Shown piece by piece: positions 1-11,281 of a DNA stretch of 64,000 nt. This stretch comes from Canna indica (Eukaryota; Streptophyta; Magnoliopsida; Zingiberales; Cannaceae): positions 23,072,001 through 23,136,000 of the forward strand of contig CP136893.1 of NCBI GenBank assembly GCA_034359265.1, written 5' to 3'. The position numbers were made by a program, and so were the translations under genes. How positions within the stretch are numbered: the stretch's first letter is position 1; every line of letters starts with the position of its first letter. Under the pieces are notes generated by a model that saw only the letters and a list, made by a program, of their open reading frames with translations, did no database searches and had not been told where the DNA came from.

Positions 1-1793
1 ATCTCGTAGCAGGCAGCCATGTAGTCGTAGTCGTGTTGTTAGAGTTGTTGGACATGCACTAGACAATTGTTACTTTTAAAAACATATACTATTTTAAACT
101 TTGAGATGTTCTTTGTGTTGGCTTTAGGTTTTCAACCTTGGCCTTAATCTCAGTTTTGATGATAACAAACATGGAACTATTATTTCATCGAGAAATCTTT
201 TAGGTTCCATATTGATTAGCGTTTGATGTCATCGATCAAAAAAATTGGAAAATCGGAAGGACATTGATCGTCGTGCTCGGGTTCATCGTAGAACATCTCA
301 AAGTTCGACGTGTGCACCAAATATGTATTGGATGAGCTCGAAGATCACATGAAAAGCTCTCCAAGTTGATGCTCGTTGAAAGTTGGAACCCGAAAACGAA
401 GCGCGGAAGAAAAAGGCTGAAAAAATCAATATTAGACTATGTTCGATCGACCGAATAGGGTTAGAAAAATGGCAGTAGCCATATCGGTCAATCGAAGGAT
501 GCTGCAAAGCGGCAGTAGCTACTTCGGTTGACCGGATGATCGACTGATTGAAGCCAAAAATGGGTAGAGAACGCATCGATCGACCGGACTGCGTATCGCC
601 AGAGACGGAACTTGCGTCGGTCGATCGGGCGGTCGACCAGATTGAGGGAACGCAAAGTTTGCGTCTGGCGGTCGACCCGTAGGTCGACCGCACAGAGAGA
701 ATAGGCAGCGGTCCCTCTAAGCAGTCGATCGATCGGCCAATCGACCGAGCGTCTACAACGGATAGTTTTTTATCCGTTGAGCTGTCGTTTCTTCGTGAGG
801 GTATAAATATACCTCATCTAACTCCTTTAATTTCTTTCCTTGACTCTTACAGATTTTATTGAGCAATTAAAAGGGATATTTCAGCCTTAAAAGAATCAAT
901 TTGCGGCTCTGTTCTTCGATGAACATTTTCTCAAGCGCCCAATTTTCTTCCTCAACTCGGGTTTTAATACGAGCTCTACCTCTTGACGAGTTGAAGGCGT
1001 TGAAGACTTGGAAAAGAGCTGTGGTTCCTCTCGCATTTCTTAAGCTCTTTTGATTGTATTTTAATTGTTATTTGAACACTGCTTTATTTGAATTTGAGTT
1101 TGAATAAGACCTAGGTTGTTAGGTCTTGTTGTGTGAGTGGTATCCTCGGTATAGAAGGAGTAAAGCCACTTGTGTAAACTTAGTTCTACTAGGATTAGTT
1201 GAGGTATCCCTTAGGGTTGAGGTGGAAGAGTGCTCTCGATAAGAAGATGGATACTTCCGGGTGTGGAAGTGCCTTAGGTCGAGAGTGCGACTCTTCGAGT
1301 CAAAGTCCTCATTGTAAGGGAAACAAGAATTAGTCTAGTAAACCTAGTTTGGAAATCCTAAGCGAGGTGCTTAGGTAGTGGAGTAGGCATTGGGGCCGAA
1401 CCACTATAAATCACCGTGTTTGCATTTATTTATTGAATGTATTAATTGCTTTATTATTTATCGCTTCCGCATCTAATCATCAAATTATAAATTGCCTAAT
1501 TAGTTTAAGAAAACAATTAAAATCGAATTTAGGCAAATTGAGTTGGTAAACATACTATTCACCCCCCTCTAGTGTTGCTATTTCGACTACACTTTGAAGT
1601 TGGGTTAATTCCTTGAAACCAAAATTGTTTTAAAACCGTTTTGACTTTTAATAAAGATTGGCGCCTTGTTCCATTTATTCATGTTTTTCCTTGATGTTGG
1701 TGTATATTGGTGTTATTGTGTAGTGCATGTGGCAGGCTTCGGGGTACGTCATATACCCTGGCCAATCACGCGACCCCAAGTTGGGGCATGACA
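1..1793 (+). repeat. 5' LTR of element A, partial, interrupted by a solo LTR
   Basis: Positions 1-115 and 1592-1793 align continuously with 13855-14165, the end of the element's 3' LTR. The LTR end is GGGGCATGACA, directly before the primer binding site. The LTR start lies outside the window. Confidence 0.9.
116..1591 (+). mobile_element. Solo Ty1/copia LTR with 5-bp target duplication
   Basis: The 1476-bp unit starts TGTTGG and ends ACTACA, and CTTTG flanks it on both sides (111-115 and 1592-1596). The 3' LTR of the host element has a single CTTTG at the matching site (13966-13970), so the empty site is visible in the same window. It resembles the copia LTR at 15932-17273: both carry GATGATAACAAACA near the start and GGAAAAGAGCT in the middle, and both have a central stretch rich in GGTCGACCG-like dyads. 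No internal domain is present, as expected after LTR-LTR recombination. Confidence 0.93.
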
Positions 1794-1797
1794 AAGT

Positions 1798-1808
1798 TGG
1801 TATCAGAG
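1798..1808 (+). other. Primer binding site of element A
   Basis: TGGTATCAGAG lies 4 bases after the LTR end. It is the usual complement of the initiator tRNA-Met 3' end in plant LTR retrotransposons. Confidence 0.9.
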
Positions 1809-2004
1809 AGTCAGGTTAGGTCTAGACTACGACTAGGACCTGGGTATCGTCTGAGGCATAGCTAGCATGTCGACATACGGTATAGTTATGCTACAAGATC
1901 AGGCGGCCATGACTACACCTCAACGGACCATGCTGTTAGTAATTTAAAGTACATTTAATAAGTTGTTGGTATTTATGGTAAAAATTTTCTTTTATGCTAG
2001 TGTG

Positions 2005-3225
2005 ATGGAGACTCACAATGATGCATCGAGCGGGAGCTGTAGTAATTCCACAGAATGCTAGGGCCGAGGCCGAGGACGACGCCGAGGTCGGAGCCGGGCC
2101 GAGGTCGTGGGAGAGAGCAGTCAAAGGAGGGGGTACAAGACCCCATAGTTGCTCAGCTGCAGACTCAGGTGGCCCTGTTGATAGAGCCGCTCCACAGGGA
2201 GCAAGAATTAAGGCACCAACAGCAACAACAGCCGCCACCGGTACCCATGGTGCCTATAATACTGGAGGTGACTGAGCTAGTAGTGCCGATTGGCAGAGTA
2301 CCAGGGGCACCCACCTATGCAGACTTCGTCAAGCTAAGGCCATCGGTGTTCACTGGGACAAATAAGCAGGTAGAGGTCGCCGATTTTCTAGGTGACTGCT
2401 ATGAGCTATGTGTGGAGCTTGGGTGCTCATCCAAGTCAGCGGCTCGCATGGTAAGCTTACAGCTAGGGGACCGACCAAGAACTGGCTACACACGTGGAGG
2501 GACCGCAAGGCAACAGATGCACCACCCCCTACGTGGGAAGAGTTCAGGGCGGCCATAGTGGAGCAGTATTTACCGCTGAGTGTCCACGATAAGTAGGTAA
2601 AGGAGTTTGAGATGCTACGCTAGATGGATGGTATGATCGTGTCAGATTATGAGATGGAATTCACCCGGCTCTGAGACCGCCAAGGTCAAGAGGTTCGTTG
2701 GGTTTTGAGACTACTTATCAGCAGACTTAGCCATTATACCGAGGACACCGCATTTGCTCGGGTAGTGGATGAAGCACTCCGGAAGGAAGCACTGGTGCCG
2801 TTCGAGAAATATGACGAACCCCCAAAGAAGAAGTTCCTACCTCAGTGAACAGGGGGCTGGCCTTGGCACTTTGAGGGGACTATTGCCACCGCAGGCCACC
2901 AACCGATCCGAGGACACAACAGTAGTCGGGGCTGTGGAGGCCTAGGGTCAAGGGCAGCGCGACAGGCAGAGTCCGGGGATGCCACTGAGAAGTCAGAAAT
3001 GCAACAGTGTGGTCGCCGTAACAGAAAGCACTAGGGGACTTGCTATAGCCGCATGAATGCATGTTTCAGATGTGGGCAGGTTGGACACTTTAGGAAAGAT
3101 TGTCCGGATTGAGGTGGCCAGAGAACTGAGCAGTCGAAAGGAAAAGCACAGATGTTAGTTGGGTCAGTAGCTCAGAAGGGTCCGTTGCAGAGCAGGGGGC
3201 CGTAGGCTAGTCACTCTGAGAGATC
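2005..3225 (+). pseudogene. gag of gypsy element A (broken)
   Basis: The ATG at 2005 has the same position and a similar start (ME-) as the gag of element C at 29366, which decides the start. Pieces of the gag capsid core follow in shifting frames. They include FLGDCYELCVELGCSSKSA (about 2384-2440) and TWEEFRAAIVEQYLPLSVHDK (about 2531-2593). A CCHC zinc knuckle, CFRCGQVGHFRKDC, is at 3062-3103. The product would be the structural nucleocapsid/capsid protein of the particle. Several frameshifts and TAG stops (for example at about 2594 and 2623) make it non-functional. Element C keeps a longer open stretch of the same protein, which confirms the assignment. Confidence 0.88.
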
Positions 3226-3227
3226 GT

Positions 3228-3946
3228 CTGCTAGAGTTTACGCCATGAACCGTGATGGAGTAGAGGCATCTAAGGCAATGGTGACAGGTACTATTATAGT
3301 CAGTTCATCCGCAGCTTATGTATTATTTGATCTGGGTGCCACACACTCATTTGTATCTGCGAAGTTTGCTGCTAAGTTACCTGTAGCACCTTCTTTGCTT
3401 GATGTGCCGTATGTTGTGTCAATGCCTACAGGCGATACAATAATAGCTAGAACAATCTTCCGAGACTGCGAGGTACTCATATGCGGTCATGCATTGAGGG
3501 CAGAGTTGACACTCTTGCCAATGATTGAACTAGATGTTATACTCGGCATGGATTGGCTGGTGGATCACTTCGCGTTAGTGAATTCCAGGGCTAAGATAGT
3601 TATTCTCAACAAGCCTGGATTGCCGCAGTTCACCTTCTAAGGAGATGGAAGGGGTGAGCCTATGGGAGTCATTTCAGCCCTAAAAGCTCGTAAGTTACTT
3701 ATGGGTGGCTGTCAGTCTTTATTGGCCTTCGTATTAGTGGCCAAGGATGATAGAGACATGACGGGGAATGTCGAAGGAACACCAGTGGTTTGTGAGTTCC
3801 CTGACGTCTTTCCCGAAGAGTTACCCGGTCTGCCGCCAAGAAGGGAAATAGAATTCTGCATTGATTTACAGCCCGGGGTGAAGTCGATCTCCATTCCACC
3901 CTACAGGATGGCATCAGACGAACTTAGGGAGTTAAAAACACAGTTA
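3228..3946 (+). pseudogene. Aspartic protease and start of reverse transcriptase, element A
   Basis: The open stretch 3245-3640 is a retroviral-type aspartic protease domain, with VLFDLGATHSF around the active site and VILGMDWL near its end. The expected D-S/T-G triad reads D-L-G (GAT CTG GGT, 3329-3337); element C has the same change. After a frame break, 3662-3946 holds the linker and reverse transcriptase N-terminus (VFPEELPGLPP, PPYRMASDELRELKTQL). The reverse transcriptase palm, including the catalytic YxDD region, is missing. The sequence jumps into Athila-like reverse transcriptase at about 3946 and returns to this element only at the end of the domain (9127). Confidence 0.87.
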
Positions 3947-6231
3947 TGGTACTTTTGCTTTTAGACGCATGCCATTTGGACTATGTTATGCACTAGCCAC
4001 ATTCCAAAGATGCACGATGGCAATCTTTTCTGACATGGTTGAGAATGGTTTAGAGATTTTCATGGACGACTTTTCAATTCTAGGTGACACCTATGATGAA
4101 TGTCTACAAAATCTAACTCAAGTTCTACAACGCTGTGAAGAAACCAACTTAGTGCTTAATTGGGAGAAATGCCACTTCATGGTACAGGAAGGTATTGTGC
4201 TTGGGCACAAGGTTTCACAACATGGTTTGCAAGTTGACAGGGCAAAAATTGAGATCATTGAGAAGTTTCCACCGCCCACTATTATAAAAGGAGTAAGGAG
4301 TTTCTTGGGTTATGCTGGCTTCTACAAGAGGTTCATTAAAGACTTTTCCAAAATCACTAACCCTCTCTGCAGATTGCTAGAAAAAGATGTGAAATTTAAC
4401 TTTGACAAAGCTTGTCTTGAGGCATTCAATGAGTTGAAGAAAAAGCTGGTTTCTGCACCAATCATAGTTGGATTAGAATGGAGTTTGCCATTTGAGCTAA
4501 TGTGCGATGCTAGTGACTTCGCAGTTGGAGCTGTTTTGGGTCAGAGGCATAACAAAGTTTTTCATTCTATATACTATGATAGCAAAACCCTTTCAGATAC
4601 TCAACTTAACTACACAACCACTGAGAAAGAATTGCTAACTGTGGTATTTGCCTTTGACAAATTAATTTCGAGCTTACCTTGTTGGCACAGAAGTTATTGT
4701 GTATACTGATCATTCAGCCATCAAATATTTAATTGCTAAGAAGGATTCTAAGCCTCGGCTGATCAGATGGGTGCTTCTTTTGCAAGAGTTTGATTTGGAG
4801 ATCAAGGACAGAGAACCAAGTAGCAGATCATCTTTCTAGACTTGAAAATACTGAAGCAACTATAGGCCCTCCTGCTATTAATGATTCTTTTCCTGATGAG
4901 CGGTTATTTGCAGCTACTGAAATAAAAGTACCGTGGTATGCTGATTATGTGAATTACTTGGTTAGTCACATCATTCCTCTTGATTTTAATTTTCAGCAGA
5001 AGAAGTGATTCTTACACCAAGTGAAGTTTTACTTTTGGGAAGAACCTTTTCTTTTCAAAATCTGCCCTGACAATGTGCTTAGAAGATGTATTCCAAAAGC
5101 TGAAACATATAGCATTTTACAGCATTGTCATTCATCACCTTATGGAGGACATTTTCATGGAGATAGAACTGCTGCCAAAGTACTACAATCTGATTTCTTT
5201 TGGCCTACTCTTTTCAAGGATGCAGTTGAGTTTGTTAAAGGATGTGATCGTTGCCAATGCACAGGTAACATCTCTAGGATGAATGAAATGCCTTTGAACT
5301 ATATTCTAGAAGTGGAGCTATTTCATGTATGGGGGATTGATTTCATGGGGCCATTTGTTCCCTCTTACAAGAATTTATACATCTTGCTTGCTGTTGATTA
5401 TGTGTCCAAATGGGTCGAAGCCATTGCAACTCCAACCAATGACGCTGTTGTTGTCCTTAATTTTATGAAGAAGAACATCTTCACTTGATTTGGCACACCT
5501 AGGGTTGTTATTAGTGATGGAGGTACTCATTTCTACAACAAGCAAGTTGCTGCACTCTTATCAAAGTATGACATTAAGCATAAAATAGCTCTTGCATACC
5601 ATCCTCAAACTAATGGCCAAGCTGAAGTTTCCAATAGAGAGATTAAGCAAATCCTTGAGAAGACTGTCAACACTTCTAGAAAAGACTGGTCTAAGAAGTT
5701 AGATGACAGCCTTTGGGCATATAGAATAGCTTATAAAACTCCTATAGGCTCATCTCCTTACCAGCTAGTTTATGGCAAGGCTTGTCATCTACCAGTAGAG
5801 TTAGAGCACAAAGCTTTCTGGGCAATCAAGAAGCTGAACTTTGACTTACAAGCTGTAGGTGAAAAGCGTTTACTACAGCTTAATGAGCTTGACAAATTTA
5901 GATTGCAAGCTTATGAAAATGCTCAGATTTATAAGGAAAGAACAAAGAAGTGGCATGACAAAAATCTCCGAGAGAAGAATTTTGAATTGGGGCAATTAGT
6001 TCTTTTGTATAATTCACGGTTGAAGCTTTTCCCAGGGAAACTTAAGTCTCGCTGGTCAGGTCCATTTTGAATTGTAACAGTGTTCCCACATGTAGCTGTT
6101 GAGGTAGAGAATGAAGCTAGTCAAGTGTTCAAAGTTAATGGGCAACGTTTGAAACATTATTGGGGAGGTGATTTTAATCGCCAAGTTTCATCAATCACAC
6201 TTAAAGATGCCAATGAACTTGAGAAAGTCTA
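3947..6231 (+). pseudogene. Athila-like pol: RT (part), RNase H, integrase
   Basis: The reverse transcriptase enters at YGTFAFRRMPFGLC and includes the catalytic F-M-D-D at about 4060-4071. RNase H follows (FELMCDASDFAVGAVLGQ), with a frame break at about 4665. The integrase HHCC region is CDRCQCTGNISR, and its core reads [17 protein letters not shown] and [18 protein letters not shown]. The product would copy and integrate the element cDNA. Breaks are few for such an element: a shift near 4665, another near 4800, TGA at about 5008 and 5487 and TGA at about 6069. The integrase runs on to the C-terminal KVFKVNGQRLKHYW region and ends at 6231. Family wording (NEMPLN.ILEVELF) is typical of the Athila lineage. 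Confidence 0.88.
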
Positions 6232-7593
6232 GCCGAAGACTATAAATTAGGCGCTTATTGGGAGGAAACCCAAGCTCTACGCTCTAGTTATTGCTTATTT
6301 CATTTACATTTCAGTTTTGATGATTCTCACATATTTTATTTTCTTTGATTTAAATAAAACATTGAGTATAATGTTCATTGCAAATAGATATAGTTGGACA
6401 TTAATCTACAATGTGATTGCATGATAGCAGATAGAGGAGGTCACTGTTAGAAGAATAAAAAACTTGGGGAAAAAGAAGAAGAAGAAGAAGAAGAAAAAGA
6501 GCAACTTAGAGGAGCTCCTAGAAAACTTTAGAGGACCAGCAGAAGCATCGAAATCAGGGGAGTATTGTTTGAGTTATCTTGAATTCCTTTTATTCAAATT
6601 TTTGAACATAATATACACCAAGTGTGGGGTAAATCTGGAGAGTTGAGCATATACTTAATTTTTAGGATTTTGTGTGTTGTTTATGATTCGTGTTAGTTCC
6701 AAAAAAAAGTGTGATTAACTTTTTGAAATGATAGAATCTTGGACTGCCTTAAGTGAATGAAGTTGGATCTCTAAACATTGAGGGTTGATATTTTGTAAGA
6801 TGTAGGTGTTGAAATCAGTAATTGGGAGATGAGTTGAAACTAGAGGCAAAACTTGTGTGAAGAACAATGAACTTACTCAATAACAATTTAGTTAAGCATC
6901 AAAGTTTGTGAATAAATAAACTTAGAACTTAGGCATTTCCTCTCAACAGAACTTGAGTTGTGCTTGATTGAACTAATTAGATTCCTTGTTGAAAAAAAAA
7001 AAGAAAAAAAGAGAGAGAGAACTTGTCTATTGAATAATAACAGAGTAAGTCCTGGCATTAACAGTGTAAAAATAGGGAGGCTAAAAAAAAATAGCTGAAA
7101 CTTGAGCATGTGCTAATGAAACCGAGGCATCAGCCACCGTAAAAATAGGGATGCTAGTGGAAAATGTGAAGCTAGCTGAAACTTGAGCGGTGAAAAGTAA
7201 AAAAAAACAAAAGAAAAAAAAAAGAAAAAAAAAGGAGACAAGTTGACTGAAAAAATGGGTCTAAAAGAAGTTCTGTTGAACACAATTTGAGTGATATAGA
7301 GGAGAATAATTACAGAAGTTTGAAGGCTTATTTGCTCTATAAAAAAAATGATGCTTAACTAAGTTCAATTGAATAAGATCAAAGTTCCTAGCCGTAAGTG
7401 AGGCCTCAAAATTTTGATAACTCTCTTGATTGCTGAGATTGACATGCAAATATCTTTGAGATTGAAACTCTTTTGATAGCAGGTTCAGATTTCATGAAAC
7501 TCTTTGGCAGCCAAGTGAGACAATTCTAAGAAGTCAACACTAACTTGGGCGTTGTTTGCTCGAGGACTAGCAAATCGTTAAGCGTGGGGGAGT
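6232..7593 (+). other. Post-pol non-coding region of Athila-like fragment B
   Basis: Between the pol stop and the LTR I see no supported gene. The stretch holds a GAA-rich run at 6469-6500, several A-rich runs (6990-7010, 7195-7230) and a two-copy repeat around GCTGAAACTTGAGC (about 7094 and 7178). It ends in the polypurine tract before the LTR at 7594. Athila elements often carry an env-like frame here; none is readable in this copy. Confidence 0.75.
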
Positions 7594-9126
7594 TGATAAT
7601 TCTTTAAAACGAAACTATTTAACTAGTCTTTTGATAAATATTTGTCTTTATTTTTGGTAATTAAGTAGAACTTTGAGTTTTAAGTGCACTTTTGATTCTT
7701 AATGGTTTGTTAAGGTCAATGTGGATTTTTCTTAGGAAAGTTAAAGTTCCTCTTCATAATTTTTTTTCTACAATTGATGTGGCTGCAGTTTTTGAGTTAG
7801 GATTGTATTTTCCTTTGGTTATTAAATCTCATTTGGGTGAGGAAATTTTTATTGGGTTTTATTGGTCTTATTTGCAGCATGTGAAAACCCACTTTCTTGA
7901 AGTTGTGCAGCCAAGTGGAGATCCAATTAGCTAGCGGGCCGGGTCTCAATTTAAACCCCACTATGGAGTCTCTTAATGGGAGGCAACCTAATTAGGATCC
8001 AAGAGGAGAGGGCTGCTGCTGGAAGGATTAGAAGAGGAGAGCTGAAAACGAGCAGGGAGGAGGTAGGCAGTTAAAGAAAAAAAGGGAAAACTCAGGGCTG
8101 TTGTTGTGTGATTTGGAGAAGAGGGCTGTTGTGCTATTGGGTGTGATTTGGAGAAGAGGGCTATTGTGCTATTGGGAGAAGAAGGAAAGGAGTAAGAAGA
8201 AGGAGCGGCTGTTGCTGTGCATTTGGAGGAGGCGGCTACTGCTATAAAGAAGAAGGTGGCTCAACTCAAGAAATTGGAGAACAACAAGAAATGATTAGAA
8301 GAGGAGAAGACCAAAGTTTGCATTCCTAGTTTCTTTCCCTTCTTCCAGTTGTTTCTCTTGTGTTTCCTTATGCTGAAATTGAAAGCTATGTGGATGATGA
8401 TTTCTTTTGTAATTATGAACTGAGTTTTCTTTCTAAGATTTTAATGGATCCTTATACTGAACCTTGTTAATTCATTTATGAATCTTATTCAGTATTTCTT
8501 TTAACATAGTTTATGTATTCTATTTTGATCTTAAAGCTCTCTATTGTTTGGCCAGCTTTAGAGTGATCTATTAGATCTAAGTTACCTTGAAAGAGGAACT
8601 TATATTCAGAACCAAATAGAATAGCCTAAGATTGTGATTCTTAGCATGAGATTGAGAATTATAATTTGTGATTAGGTTGAAATAGCCAAGTCACCTTAGG
8701 TAACCAGTTAGGATTGATGCTTAGTGCAATTATTTAATTTATGGATTCTCACAGACATGGAGGGAATTGGGTTAAACAATTAGGTTCATTTTGATTCGAC
8801 AGAACTTTATGAATATTGATGAATCCTAGGTTGATAAACTGTGCTATACAATGATTAGATGAAGTAAGGAATTAACTTGGTAAGGTACAGGGGGAAGTTA
8901 AAATCCTAGGTTTGTGATCATTATATAAATCAATCTTAAATTTCCTTTGCAATTTCTCTTAGTTATTTTCGTCACAGTTTACTTTACCATCATCAACTTA
9001 AACTTAGCTTGAATTAAGAGAATAGTGATCATTCTTAGATAACAAACTTAGAACAAAGTCCTCGTGAGAATGAACTTTTTACTACTTATTGTGATACGTG
9101 CACTTGCGTGTGAAATTAACAACAAA
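7594..9126 (+). repeat. 3' LTR of Athila-like fragment B
   Basis: It starts TGATAATTC directly after the purine-rich AGCGTGGGGGAGT and runs to about ATTAACA before element A coding resumes. Its length of about 1.5 kb fits Athila LTRs. Short open frames inside (7692-7934) have no support as genes. A GGAGAAGAGGGCT-type repeat lies at about 8114-8165. Confidence 0.75.
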
Positions 9127-11250
9127 CAGCGTGACTGAGATCCGCAGTTTCCTTGGGTTGGCCGGATATTACCGAAAATTTATGGAAAACTTCTCTAGGA
9201 TTATAATTCCTTTGACCCGATTGACTCAGAAAAGGATAAAATTTGTATGGAATAACAAGTGTGAGGCGAGCTTTCAAAAGCTCAAAGAGTGCTTGACGTC
9301 AGCACCAGTGTTGGTCGTACCTTCAGGATCAGGACCTAGGCTGTGTTCTGATGCAGTTTGGCAGAGTAATAGCCTATGCGTCCCGCCAGTTAAAGGTTCA
9401 TGAGAAGAACTACCTGACGCGTGACCTAGAACTGACAGCAGTGGTTTTTGCACTGAAGCTCTGGCGCCACTACCTATACGGGGAGGCCTATAAGATTTAT
9501 ATGGATCACAAGAGCCTCCAATACTTGCTTACCCAAAAGGAGATGAACCTCAGGCAGAGAAGATGGCTGGAGCTCCTAAAGGACTATGACTGCACCATTA
9601 TGTACCATCCGGGGAAGGCCAATGTAGTGGCGGATGCTCTGAGTAGAAAGTCCATGGGCAGCTTGGCCCACTTAGTGGTCAGGAGACGACCGCTAGCCCG
9701 AGAACTAGCACTGTGCCTGGATGGGGGAGCAATCCTGTCCGTATCACATTCAGGTACCTTGGTGGCACATTTGCAGGTACAGTCCACCTTGGTGGATATG
9801 TTGCGTACCGCCCAAGAGGAGGACGCATTTTGTTCCCTAAAAAAGGATCTGGTCCGAAGAGATGACACAGATGATGGCTTTAGGGTCGACTCAGAGGGTG
9901 TCCTGAGGTTCAGAGACCAGATCGTGGTGCCTAATATGACAGAGGTGCGTAGGCAGGTGTTAGAAATGGGACACCGTTCCACTTACATAATGCACCCGGG
10001 GGCCACCAAAATGTATCGAGACTTGAGGCAACACTATTGGTGGAAGGGCATGAAAAGAGAGGTAGTTGAGTTTGTATCCAAGTGCTTGGTCTGTCAGCAA
10101 GTAAAGGCTGAACACTTGAAGCTTGCAGGGCTACTTCAGAACCTCGAAGTGCCCGAGTGGAAGTGGAAAAAAAATCACTATGGATCTAGTGACTGGACTA
10201 CCGAAGTCTAAGGGAGGCTATGATTCCATTTGGGTCATCGTTGATCGGTTGAACAAGACCGCACACTTTATTTCGGTCAAAATAATCTTTTCAGCTGAGT
10301 AGTACGCCAGGCTGTTCCTGAACCGACTTGTGGCATACCATGGTACACCAGTCATGATCATATCAGATCGGGGTACCTAGTTCACGGCTCAGGTTTGGCA
10401 GTCCTTCCAAAAAGCCTTGCGCACTCAAGTGCGGTTTAGTACTGCTTTCCATCCGCAGATGGACAGATAGTTAGAAAGTACAATTCAGACCCTAGAAGAC
10501 ATGCTTAGTGCGTGTGTTTTAGACCTGGCTGGTGGTTGGGAGAGGCACTTGCCGTTAATTGAATTCGCCTACAATAATAGCTATCACAATAGCATTGGTA
10601 TGACCTCTTTCGAGGCCTTGTATGGATGGAGATGCATATCACCAGTGGACTAGTTTGAGACAGGAGAGACTCTCATAGTGGGTGCTGACTTGATTGAGGA
10701 GGCAATGGAGAAGGTGAAGCTGATAAAAGAAAGGCTGTTGGGGGCTCAAAGCTGCCAAAAAATGTATGTTGATAAGAATGCCAAAGAGTTGGAGTTCGCT
10801 GAAGCCGACTTGATGTTCCTGAAGGTTTCCCCCATGAAAGGGATGGTTCAGTTTGGGAAGAAGGGAAAGTTAAGCCCTAGGTTCATTGGGTCTTTCCCTA
10901 TTCTCAAGCAGAGGGGTGTTGTGGCTTATGAGCTGGCATTACCCCCTAGCATGGACAGAGTTCACCCAAATTTTCCATTTGTCAATGCTCAAAAGATATG
11001 TTAGAGATGAGTCGCATATAATTGAGCCTACTACGGTTGAGATGGGTTCGACAGTCTCGTATTAGGAGAGGCCGGTAGAAGTACTTGACCATCAGATCAG
11101 GAAGCTGAGGTCCAAAGAAATTCCCTTGGTGAAAGTCCAGTGGTAGCACCACTCCGAGCAGGAAGCTACTTGGGAGGTGGAGCAGGATATGAAAGAGCGC
11201 TACCCCTGCTTGTTTGAAGATTTGGTAAGCCCTTGTAGTTCAAAAAAAAT
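9127..11250 (+). pseudogene. RNase H, integrase and chromodomain tail of element A
   Basis: Coding resumes at VTEIRSFLGLAGYYRKF, the end of the reverse transcriptase connection. RNase H follows after a shift at about 9350 ([34 protein letters not shown]). The integrase zinc region has H at MGHRS and MHPG and C at CLVC. The integrase core is readable only across stops from 10190 to 10660 ([36 protein letters not shown]). The C-terminal part (10678-11004) ends at HPNFPFVNAQK. A chromodomain-like stretch follows (EVLDHQIRKLRSKEIPLVKV). Most stops are TAG where relatives have CAG or TGG. The domain order defines a chromovirus. Confidence 0.9.
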
Positions 11251-11269
11251 TCGAGGACGAATTTTCCTT

Positions 11270-11281
11270 AAGGGGGAAGGT
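11270..11281 (+). other. Polypurine tract of element A
   Basis: AAGGGGGAAGG lies directly before the LTR start TGTAATACC. It is the expected primer site for plus-strand synthesis. Confidence 0.88.

Larger units (their letters stand above)
3947..9126 (+). mobile_element. Athila-like Ty3/gypsy fragment B, 5'-truncated, inside element A
   Basis: It holds the 3' part of an Athila-like pol, a 1.36-kb non-coding post-pol stretch, a polypurine tract (AGCGTGGGGGAGT, 7581-7593) and one LTR. The 5' LTR, gag, protease and start of reverse transcriptase are absent. It begins inside the reverse transcriptase domain, opposite a gap in the same domain of element A. The right edge is judged from the return of element A coding at about 9127. 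No TSD can be shown, because the left end is not a natural terminus. Confidence 0.82.

Noticed and set aside
298..693. 131-codon minus-strand frame
   Set aside because: It lies in the solo LTR array, with no start context, domain or conservation expected.
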